From Eubacterium sp. UBA3279 (lineage in GTDB: Bacteria; Bacillota; Clostridia; Lachnospirales; Lachnospiraceae), in the NCBI GenBank assembly GCA_002361775.1, contig DETV01000035.1:1-12589 (forward strand): a stretch of DNA of 12,589 nt, in the 5' to 3' direction. This document shows positions 6,235 to 12,589 of the stretch, in pieces; the first letter of the stretch is position 1, and every line of letters starts with the position of its first letter. Position numbers and translations under genes: made by a program. Under the pieces are notes generated by a model. The model did no database searches. It was not told the origin of the DNA and was given only the letters and a program-made list of their open reading frames with translations.

Positions 6235-6275
6235 CAAATGTTTTCATAGATTATAATTTTCAGGAGGAAAAAATC

Positions 6276-8150
6276 ATGGGAAAAATTATTGGTATTGATT
6301 TAGGTACAACCAACAGTTGTGTAGCTGTTATGGAAGGTGGAAAACCTACCGTTATTACAAATGCAGAAGGTTCAAGAACAACACCATCTGTTGTTGCATT
6401 TACAAAAACAGGAGAAAGACTGGTAGGTGAACCGGCAAAACGTCAGGCTGTAACAAATGCAGATAAAACAATCACTTCTATCAAGAGACATATGGGAACT
6501 GATTACAGAGTAGCAATTGATGACAAAAAATACTCTCCACAGGAGATTTCTGCTATGATTTTACAGAAAATGAAATCTGATGCAGAAAATTATCTGGGCG
6601 AAAAAGTAACAGAAGCAGTTATCACTGTTCCGGCTTATTTCAATGATGCTCAGCGTCAGGCTACCAAAGATGCAGGTAAAATTGCAGGTCTGGATGTAAA
6701 ACGTATCATTAACGAGCCTACAGCAGCAGCTTTGGCTTACGGTCTGGACAATGAAAAAGAACAGAAAATCATGGTATACGACTTAGGTGGCGGTACTTTC
6801 GACGTATCTATCATTGAGATTGGTGATGGAGTTATCGAAGTGTTGTCTACCGCAGGTGATAACCGTCTGGGTGGAGATGACTTTGACCAGAAAGTTGCAG
6901 ATTATATGTTGGAAGAGTTCAGAAAAACAGAAGGCGTTGATCTGTCCAATGATAAGATGGCTCTGCAGAGAATCAGAGAAGCAGCAGAAAAAGCAAAGAA
7001 AGAATTGTCTTCTGCTACAACAACAAATATTAACCTGCCATTTATCACTGCAACAGCAGAAGGTCCGAAACATTTCGATATGAACCTGACAAAAGCAAAA
7101 TTTGATGAGCTGACACATGATCTGGTAGAGAGAACAGCAGAACCGGTAAAAAGAGCATTGTCTGATGCAGGTCTTAATGCATCTGAACTGAGTAAAGTTC
7201 TTCTGGTAGGTGGTTCTACACGTATCCCGGCAGTACAGGATAAAGTAAAACAGTTGACAGGTCATGAACCAAGCAAGACTCTGAATCCTGACGAATGCGT
7301 AGCTCTGGGAGCTTCCGTACAGGGTGGTAAACTGGCTGGTGATGCAGGCGCAGGCGATATCCTTCTTCTGGACGTTACTCCACTGTCACTGTCTATTGAG
7401 ACTATGGGCGGTATTGCAACACGTTTGATTGAGAGAAATACAACAATCCCAACAAAGAAGAGCCAGATCTTCTCTACAGCAGCAGATAATCAGACAGCAG
7501 TAGATATTAACGTAGTACAGGGTGAGAGACAGTTTGCAAGAGATAACAAATCTCTGGGACAGTTCCGTCTGGATGGAATTCCGCCAGCAAGAAGAGGTGT
7601 TCCGCAGATCGAAGTTACCTTTGATATTGATGCCAACGGTATCGTAAATGTTTCTGCAAAAGATCTGGGAACAGGAAAAGAACAGCATATTACGATTACA
7701 GCAGGTTCTAATATGTCTGATGCCGATATTGATAAGGCAGTAAGAGAAGCGGCTGAGTATGAAGCTCAGGATAAGAAGAGAAAAGAAGCAATTGATACCA
7801 GAAATGATGCAGATGCTATGGTATTCCAGACAGAAAAAGCTATGGAAGAAGTTGGCGACAAGATTGATGCAAATGACAAGACTGCTGTAGAAGCAGATTT
7901 GAATGCATTGAAAGATCTGATCGCAAAAGCTCCTGCTGAAGATATGACAGATGATCAGGTTGCTGAAATCAAAGCTGCAAAAGAAAAACTGATGCAGAGC
8001 GCTCAGAAACTGTTTGCAAAAGTATACGAACAGGCACAGGGTGCAGCAGGAACACAGGGCGCTGGTCCAAATCCAGGCGCTGCATCTCAGGGCGGCAATG
8101 AAGCAGGCTATGGTGATGATGTAGTAGATGCTGATTACAAAGAAGTATAA
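6276..8150 (+). CDS. dnaK: Molecular chaperone DnaK (Hsp70)
   Basis: DnaK is the ATP-driven Hsp70 chaperone that binds exposed hydrophobic peptides in the cytoplasm with DnaJ and GrpE. All 624 residues are present. Nucleotide-binding motifs are GIDLGTTNS (6-14), VYDLGGGTFDVSI (167-179) and VLLVGGSTRIPAV (308-320). The interdomain linker DILLLDVTPLSLSIET is at 361-376, then the substrate-binding beta domain and the helical lid, ending in a Gly-rich tail and DDVVDADYKEV. Compared with the E. coli protein, a segment of about two dozen residues is missing near residue 80, the known Gram-positive Hsp70 indel. AGGAGG just before ATG 6276 is a strong ribosome site, fitting high expression. Third gene of the operon. 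Confidence 0.99.
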   Translation: MGKIIGIDLGTTNSCVAVMEGGKPTVITNAEGSRTTPSVVAFTKTGERLVGEPAKRQAVTNADKTITSIKRHMGTDYRVAIDDKKYSPQEISAMILQKMKSDAENYLGEKVTEAVITVPAYFNDAQRQATKDAGKIAGLDVKRIINEPTAAALAYGLDNEKEQKIMVYDLGGGTFDVSIIEIGDGVIEVLSTAGDNRLGGDDFDQKVADYMLEEFRKTEGVDLSNDKMALQRIREAAEKAKKELSSATTTNINLPFITATAEGPKHFDMNLTKAKFDELTHDLVERTAEPVKRALSDAGLNASELSKVLLVGGSTRIPAVQDKVKQLTGHEPSKTLNPDECVALGASVQGGKLAGDAGAGDILLLDVTPLSLSIETMGGIATRLIERNTTIPTKKSQIFSTAADNQTAVDINVVQGERQFARDNKSLGQFRLDGIPPARRGVPQIEVTFDIDANGIVNVSAKDLGTGKEQHITITAGSNMSDADIDKAVREAAEYEAQDKKRKEAIDTRNDADAMVFQTEKAMEEVGDKIDANDKTAVEADLNALKDLIAKAPAEDMTDDQVAEIKAAKEKLMQSAQKLFAKVYEQAQGAAGTQGAGPNPGAASQGGNEAGYGDDVVDADYKEV

Positions 8151-8208
8151 ATTAAATACTAATGAGATCCTGCCAGAGAAGGGAAATCAGTAGTTTAAGA
8201 CTCCTAAG

Positions 8209-8240
8209 GGGGACGGGGATACCAAAGTGTCTCCGTCCCT
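8209..8240 (+). other. Strong hairpin between dnaK and dnaJ
   Basis: GGGACGGGGATAC (8210-8222) pairs fully with GTGTCTCCGTCCC (8227-8239), 13 pairs with two wobbles and a CAAA loop, plus a further G-T pair outside. No T-run follows, so it is not a complete intrinsic terminator. It may partly reduce dnaJ transcription, protect the 3' end of dnaK mRNA, or be a dispersed GGGACGG-type palindrome of the REP kind. The rest of the 181-base spacer (8151-8331) shows no convincing promoter or CIRCE site. Confidence 0.6.
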
Positions 8241-8331
8241 ATAGCTGTGTATGGGTCAAGGGATTTGTGTGGGGAAAATTCCAATAATAAATGTCATAAG
8301 TGTGGCAGGAACACATGAAAGGTGAAAAAAG

Positions 8332-9501
8332 ATGGCAGATAAAAGAGATTATTATGAGGTCCTGGGAGTAGACCGTGGGGCTGATGACGCAACTTTGAAG
8401 AAAGCATATCGGAAATTGGCAAAAAAATATCATCCGGATATGAATCCGGGGGATAAAGATGCAGAGCAGAAATTTAAAGAAGCCACAGAAGCGTACGGTA
8501 TCTTAAGTGATCCGGAGAAGAGAAAAGCTTACGATCAGTTTGGTCATGCGGCCTTTGAGAACGGAGGAGCAGGTGGCGCCGGCGGCTTTGGCGGTTTTGG
8601 CGGCTTCGATTTTAATGGCGGTGATATGGGAGACATCTTTGGAGATATTTTCGGAGATTTGTTTGGAGGCGGAAGAAGCAGAAGAACAAATAATGGGCCT
8701 ATGAAAGGCGCCAATCTGAGAGCAGTAGTCCATATTACTTTCCAGGAGGCAGTATTTGGCTGTGAAAAAGAACTGGAATTGACACTGAAAGATACCTGTA
8801 AAACCTGTAACGGAACAGGGGCAAAGCCAGGCACATCACCGGAAACGTGTTCTAAATGTAATGGAACCGGTCAGGTGGTTTATACACAGCAGTCCATGTT
8901 TGGAATGGTAAGAAATGTACAGACTTGTCCGGAATGTAACGGAACAGGTAAAGTGATCAAAGAAAAATGTACAGATTGCCGTGGAACCGGATTTACTTCC
9001 AGCAGAAAGAAAATCCAGGTATCCATTCCGGCGGGTATTGACGACGGACAGAGTATCCGTATCAGAGAAAAGGGAGAACCGGGAACAAATGGAGGACCAA
9101 GAGGAGATCTTCTGGTGGAGGTTCAGGTTTCCCGTCACCCGATTTTCCAGAGACAGGATATGAATATATTCTCAACTGCGCCTATTACCTATGCGCAGGC
9201 AGCGTTAGGCGGCACTATTCGCATCAGTACGGTGGACGGCGATGTGGAGTATGAAGTAAAACCGGGAACTCAGACAGATACCAAGATTCGTCTGAAAGGA
9301 AAAGGCGTACCGTCTCTGAGAAATAAGAATGTCAGAGGAGATCACTATGTTACATTAGTAGTGCAGGTACCTACAAAACTTTCTGAAAGTGCCAAAGAGG
9401 CTCTGCGTGCCTTTGATGCTGCCTGTGGTAATCGTCCGGCAGCGGAAAAAGAAAAAAAGAAGAGATTTATGGACAAATTAAAAGAGACATTTGAAGATTA
9501 A
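8332..9501 (+). CDS. dnaJ: Co-chaperone DnaJ (Hsp40)
   Basis: DnaJ delivers substrates to DnaK and stimulates its ATPase. The 389 residues show the full class A layout: J domain (1-70) with the essential HPD at 34-36, a Gly/Phe-rich region (about 78-114, GGFGGFGGF and repeated DIFGD), and a zinc-binding region with four CxxCxGxG repeats (CKTCNGTG 156-163, CSKCNGTG 173-180, CPECNGTG 199-206, CTDCRGTG 213-220). The C-terminal substrate-binding and dimerisation domains follow. The length is typical. GAAAGGTG upstream of ATG 8332 serves as ribosome site. Last gene of the heat-shock operon, set apart from dnaK by 181 bases with a hairpin. Confidence 0.98.
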   Translation: MADKRDYYEVLGVDRGADDATLKKAYRKLAKKYHPDMNPGDKDAEQKFKEATEAYGILSDPEKRKAYDQFGHAAFENGGAGGAGGFGGFGGFDFNGGDMGDIFGDIFGDLFGGGRSRRTNNGPMKGANLRAVVHITFQEAVFGCEKELELTLKDTCKTCNGTGAKPGTSPETCSKCNGTGQVVYTQQSMFGMVRNVQTCPECNGTGKVIKEKCTDCRGTGFTSSRKKIQVSIPAGIDDGQSIRIREKGEPGTNGGPRGDLLVEVQVSRHPIFQRQDMNIFSTAPITYAQAALGGTIRISTVDGDVEYEVKPGTQTDTKIRLKGKGVPSLRNKNVRGDHYVTLVVQVPTKLSESAKEALRAFDAACGNRPAAEKEKKKRFMDKLKETFED

Positions 9502-9512
9502 TTATTAAAGGA

Positions 9513-9561
9513 AAGCTGTTCCAGGAAGTAAATGCTGCTTCCGGGAACAGCTTGTTGTTTT
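9513..9561 (+). terminator. Rho-independent terminator after dnaJ
   Basis: AAGCTGTTCCAGGAAG (9513-9528) and CTTCCGGGAACAGCTT (9538-9553) form a 16-position stem with one A-G mismatch and a nine-base loop, followed by GTTGTTTT. It starts 12 bases after the dnaJ stop and precedes a new promoter, so it probably ends the heat-shock operon. Confidence 0.8.
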
Positions 9562-9577
9562 AGAAAACTCTTTCTTC

Positions 9578-9606
9578 TTGCACTTTTTATGGATTTCCGT
9601 TACAAT
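9578..9606 (+). promoter_or_regulatory. Sigma-A promoter for prmA-rsmE-cysteine desulfurase
   Basis: TTGCAC (9578-9583) and TACAAT (9601-9606) each match five of six consensus positions with an ideal 17-base spacer. It falls between the dnaJ terminator and prmA, so this unit can be transcribed apart from heat shock. No CIRCE-like repeat lies nearby. Confidence 0.75.
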
Positions 9607-9642
9607 TCTTTTGTATACGGTTGGGAAAGGAGCGGTTTATAT

Positions 9643-10632
9643 ATGAAATGGAAAAAATTTAAGATAAAAACGACAACAGAAGCAGAGGATATTATTATCA
9701 GCACACTTTACGACATTGGTTTGGAAGGTGCGCAGATTGAAGATAAAGTTCCGTTGACAGCAATGGAAAAAGAGCAGATGTTTGTAGATATTCTTCCTGA
9801 GGGACCGGCAGATGATGGGATTGCCTATCTGAATTTTTTTGTGGAAGAAAATGAAAATGGAGAATTGCTTATGAATGGAGGAGTGGTTACAGAAGAAGAA
9901 ATACTCTCCTCTGTAAAAGAAGAACTGGATAGTCTTCGTATGTTCTGTGATATTGGAGAAGGCAGTATTGCTGTAGACGAGACAGAAGATATTGACTGGA
10001 TTAATAATTGGAAAAAATATTTTAAACAGTTTTATGTGGATGATATTTTGATTATTCCTTCCTGGGAAGAAGTAAAAGAGGAAGATAAGGATAAAATGAT
10101 CATCCATATTGATCCGGGAACAGCTTTTGGAACAGGAATGCATGAGACAACCCAGTTGTGTATCCGTCAGTTGAAAAAATATGTGACAGAAGAAACAGAA
10201 TTGTTGGATGTGGGAACAGGCAGTGGTATATTATCTATTATTGCGTTGAAATTGGGAGCTAAGCATGCAGTGGGAACGGATCTGGATCCCTGTGCAGTAC
10301 CTGCGGTAGAAGAAAATAAAGAGGTTAATAATATTCCGACAGAAGATTTTGATATGATGATCGGAAATATTATTGATGATAAAGAAGTACAGGGTAAAGT
10401 CGGATATGAGAAATATGATATCGTGGTGGCGAATATTCTGGCAGATGTATTAGTGCCGCTTACACCTGTGATCGTAAATCAGATGAAACCGGGTGGAATT
10501 TATATTACCTCAGGTATTATTGATGAGAAAGAAGCTGTAGTGGTAGAGGCTGTAAAAGCTGCCGGTCTGGAAGTGACAGAAGTGACATATCAGGGCGAGT
10601 GGGTTTCTGTTACAGCAAGAAAGCAGGGATAA
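9643..10632 (+). CDS. prmA: Ribosomal protein L11 methyltransferase PrmA
   Basis: PrmA uses S-adenosylmethionine to trimethylate amino groups of ribosomal protein L11. Of the 329 residues, the N-terminal 130 form the L11-recognition domain (MKWKKFKIKTTTEAEDIIIS start), followed by the family hallmark HIDPGTAFGTGMHETTQL (155-172), the SAM-binding loop LLDVGTGSG (187-195), GTDLDP (211-216) and VANILADVLVPL (262-273). The reading frame extends upstream to an ATG at 9532, but that lies inside the dnaJ terminator and the promoter is at 9578-9606. ATG 9643, after AAAGGAGC, is therefore the start. Found just after dnaJ in many Firmicutes. rsmE begins one base after its stop. Confidence 0.96.
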   Translation: MKWKKFKIKTTTEAEDIIISTLYDIGLEGAQIEDKVPLTAMEKEQMFVDILPEGPADDGIAYLNFFVEENENGELLMNGGVVTEEEILSSVKEELDSLRMFCDIGEGSIAVDETEDIDWINNWKKYFKQFYVDDILIIPSWEEVKEEDKDKMIIHIDPGTAFGTGMHETTQLCIRQLKKYVTEETELLDVGTGSGILSIIALKLGAKHAVGTDLDPCAVPAVEENKEVNNIPTEDFDMMIGNIIDDKEVQGKVGYEKYDIVVANILADVLVPLTPVIVNQMKPGGIYITSGIIDEKEAVVVEAVKAAGLEVTEVTYQGEWVSVTARKQG

Positions 10633-10633
10633 A

Positions 10634-11410
10634 ATGTACCGTTTTTTTGTGGAGAAAGAACAGATAGACAGAGAAGAAAAGAAAGTCTGTATCAAAGGTA
10701 CTGATGTGAATCATATAAAAAATGTACTGCGGATGCGGGCAGGAGAAAAAATTCTGATCAGTACAGGAGAAGATTTGGAATATACCTGTGGGATTGTGGA
10801 AATGACACAGGAGGAAATCCTGGCAGAAATCATAGAAATACAGGAAGCAGACAGAGAATTACCATCCAAAATTTACCTTTTCCAGGGGCTGCCTAAAAGT
10901 GATAAAATGGAATTGATCATCCAGAAAGCTGTGGAACTGGGAATCTTTCAGATAATCCCGGTGGAGACAAAGCGGTGTGTGGTAAAACTTGATGAAAAGA
11001 AAGAAGCTTCTAAAAGAAAAAGATGGCAGGGGATTGCAGAAAGTGCAGCCAAGCAGTCAAAACGGATGGTAATTCCGGAAATTCATTCTGTTATGAAGTT
11101 TTCACAGGCAATTGAATATGCCGGTCAACTGGATATCCGACTGATTCCTTATGAGCTGGCTGAAAATATGGATCACACAAGAAAAATGCTGGAGAAAATT
11201 CAACCGGGACAGTCTATTGGGATTTTTATCGGACCGGAAGGGGGATTTACTCAGGAGGAAATAGAAACAGCTTTGGAACACCAGGTAGAACCGATCACCC
11301 TGGGAAAAAGAATTTTGAGAACTGAAACAGCGGGAATGACAATACTTTCCATCCTTATGTATTTACTGGAGGAACGGGAAGTTTCCGGTGGAGAGACAGA
11401 AAGGAAGTAA
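10634..11410 (+). CDS. rsmE: 16S rRNA (uracil-1498-N3)-methyltransferase RsmE
   Basis: RsmE methylates N3 of U1498 in 16S rRNA of the 30S subunit; it is a SPOUT-class enzyme with a C-terminal trefoil knot. The 258 residues show a PUA-like N-terminal part (TDVNHIKNVLRMRAGEKI, 23-40), QGLPKSDKME (84-93), ESAAKQSKR (136-144), and the knot motifs IFIGPEGGFTQEEI (197-210) and LGKRILRTETAGM (223-235) that bind S-adenosylmethionine. The length is a little above usual because of a short polar C-terminal tail. ATG 10634 follows AGGGA and is one base past the prmA stop, so the two are probably translationally coupled. prmA-rsmE after dnaJ is the classical Firmicutes order. Confidence 0.96.
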   Translation: MYRFFVEKEQIDREEKKVCIKGTDVNHIKNVLRMRAGEKILISTGEDLEYTCGIVEMTQEEILAEIIEIQEADRELPSKIYLFQGLPKSDKMELIIQKAVELGIFQIIPVETKRCVVKLDEKKEASKRKRWQGIAESAAKQSKRMVIPEIHSVMKFSQAIEYAGQLDIRLIPYELAENMDHTRKMLEKIQPGQSIGIFIGPEGGFTQEEIETALEHQVEPITLGKRILRTETAGMTILSILMYLLEEREVSGGETERK

Positions 11411-11415
11411 GATAT

Positions 11416-12567
11416 TTGGAAGCATATTTGGATAATTCGGCAACAACCCAGTGTTATGAAGAAGTGTGTGATATCGTAATCAGGACAATGAGAGAAGATT
11501 ATGGTAATCCCTCATCGATGCATTTAAAAGGAGTGGAGGGAGAAAGATATCTGAAAGAGGCTGGGAGCAGAATTGCGAAAACACTAAAGGTAGAGGAAAA
11601 AGAAATTTATTTTACCTCGGGAGGAACAGAGTCAAATAACTGGGCGTTGATCGGAACTGCGCTGGCTAATCAAAGAGCAGGAAAGCATATTATTACCACT
11701 GCGATTGAACACCCGGCAATATCTGCTCCGGCTTCTTTTCTGGAAGACCAGGGATTTACAGTTACCAGATTAGGTGTGGATCAAAAAGGTGAAATTTCTC
11801 TGGAAGAATTGGAACAGGCTATTACACCGGAAACAATTCTTGTGTCCGTAATGTTTGTTAATAATGAAATTGGAGCGGTTCAGCCGATAGCGGAGATTGG
11901 CGCGCTGATAAAAAAGAAAAATCCTAAAACAATTTTTCATGTAGATGCTATACAGGCGTATGGAAAATATCGTATCCTTCCGAAAAAAATGGGAATTGAT
12001 CTGTTGTCTGTCAGCGGACATAAAATTCATGGACCAAAAGGCACAGGATTTCTTTATATTAATGAAAAAACAAAAATTTTGCCTTACATTTATGGGGGAG
12101 GACAGCAAAGAGGAATGCGTTCCGGAACAGATAATGTACCGGGAGCGGCAGGTCTGGGTGTGGCAGCAGAAAAAGTGTATGGACATCTGGAAGAAAATGT
12201 CTCTCATATGAGAGAATTGCATAAATATTTTACAGAAGAGCTGCAGAAGATGGATCAGGTGGTAATTCATGGAATGGGAGAAGCGGGGGCGCCACATATT
12301 GTAAGTGTTGCTTTTGTAGGAGTTCGCAGCGAAGTACTTCTTCATACATTAGAAGAGCGAAATATTTATATTTCAGCGGGAAGCGCCTGCTCTACTCACA
12401 AAAGAAGCGGAAGTCCCACGCTGACTGCATTGAGAATTCCCAGAGAACAGATGGAATCCACAGTACGTTTTAGTTTTTGTGAAAATACAACAAAAGAACA
12501 ATTAGATTATACATTAGATGTTTTGCGGGAAGTATTGCCTGTACTTCGCCGCTATGCAAGAAGATAA
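11416..12567 (+). CDS. Cysteine desulfurase (NifS/IscS-like, class V aminotransferase fold)
   Basis: A PLP enzyme that takes sulfur from cysteine as a persulfide, releasing alanine, for tRNA thiolation or Fe-S assembly. In 383 residues the motifs are YLDNSATTQ (4-12), TSGGTESNNWA (67-77), His99 stacking on PLP in EHPAIS, FHVDAIQ with Asp177, the PLP lysine Lys203 in SGHKIHGPKG, RSGTDN (235-240) and catalytic Cys325 in SAGSACSTHKRSGSP. The start is TTG 11416, five bases after the rsmE stop, with AAAGGAAG upstream; no ATG lies near, and the family begins just before the LDNSATT motif. Neither iscU nor other Fe-S scaffold genes are adjacent. The codons after its stop may start thiI, so a sulfur donor for 4-thiouridine in tRNA is likely, but this is inference. 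Confidence 0.93.
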   Translation: MEAYLDNSATTQCYEEVCDIVIRTMREDYGNPSSMHLKGVEGERYLKEAGSRIAKTLKVEEKEIYFTSGGTESNNWALIGTALANQRAGKHIITTAIEHPAISAPASFLEDQGFTVTRLGVDQKGEISLEELEQAITPETILVSVMFVNNEIGAVQPIAEIGALIKKKNPKTIFHVDAIQAYGKYRILPKKMGIDLLSVSGHKIHGPKGTGFLYINEKTKILPYIYGGGQQRGMRSGTDNVPGAAGLGVAAEKVYGHLEENVSHMRELHKYFTEELQKMDQVVIHGMGEAGAPHIVSVAFVGVRSEVLLHTLEERNIYISAGSACSTHKRSGSPTLTALRIPREQMESTVRFSFCENTTKEQLDYTLDVLREVLPVLRRYARR

Positions 12568-12577
12568 AAGGAGCTTC

Positions 12578-12589
12578 TTGTATAATTCA
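12578..12589 (+). CDS. Possible start of thiI, cut by the window end
   Basis: After the desulfurase stop, AAAGGAG (12567-12573) is a clear Shine-Dalgarno sequence. Four bases beyond GGAG a TTG opens the codons for Met-Tyr-Asn-Ser. ThiI (tRNA 4-thiouridine synthase) often starts similarly and commonly follows this desulfurase in Firmicutes. The real start may instead lie just beyond the window; TATAAT at 12581-12586 is probably coincidental. Confidence 0.3.

Noticed and set aside
6252..6257. TATAAT between grpE and dnaK as an internal promoter
   Set aside because: No -35 at a suitable distance, and transcription would start inside the dnaK ribosome binding site.
9532..9642. Upstream extension of prmA to ATG 9532
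   Set aside because: It would start inside the dnaJ terminator and upstream of the promoter at 9578-9606, and it adds 37 residues the family lacks.
9637..10143. 168-codon minus-strand ORF over prmA
   Set aside because: Shadow of prmA codons; rich in Phe, Ile and Asn with no recognisable motif.
11770..12345. 191-codon minus-strand ORF over the cysteine desulfurase
   Set aside because: Lies entirely inside a strongly supported gene on the other strand, with shadow-like composition.

Overview
The window reads as a low-GC Firmicute chromosome, most likely a gut Clostridia of the Lachnospiraceae type. The evidence is AT-rich DNA with A/T-ending codons, a Gram-positive type DnaK, a perfect CIRCE operator, and the class I heat-shock order hrcA-grpE-dnaK-dnaJ followed by prmA and rsmE. 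The family assignment is inference, because no rRNA or other taxonomic marker is present.

Left part (1-about 2300) is accessory DNA in decay. An IS66-type insertion sequence lies on the minus strand. It keeps tnpA, the first half of tnpB and one terminal inverted repeat ending at 705. The IS sits inside the first codons of a plus-strand Toprim/DUF3991-type gene of the kind carried on conjugative elements. A small eight-cysteine protein gene follows with overlapping stop and start, and its 3' third looks non-coding. Between it and uvrB is an AT-rich stretch with an A/T-rich hairpin, an extended -10 promoter, a possible short leader ORF and a nested set of perfect inverted repeats that ends against the uvrB ribosome binding site.

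Centre (2329-9501) is core genome: uvrB (nucleotide excision repair), then a 195-base spacer with a foldable 69-base block and the promoter plus CIRCE operator of hrcA-grpE-dnaK-dnaJ. HrcA is encoded by the first gene of the operon it should repress. GrpE, DnaK and DnaJ form the Hsp70 folding machine. A strong hairpin separates dnaK from dnaJ, and a hairpin terminator follows dnaJ.

Right part (9578-12589): a good sigma-A promoter starts a second, tightly packed unit: prmA (L11 methyltransferase), rsmE (16S rRNA m3U1498 methyltransferase) and a cysteine desulfurase with a TTG start. The window ends just after a Shine-Dalgarno sequence and four codons that could begin thiI. This unit is devoted to ribosome and, probably, tRNA modification.

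Most of the window is ordinary and well understood. The least explained sequence is the uvrB leader (about 2017-2328), then the folded block at 4340-4408 and the broken IS66/Toprim junctions.
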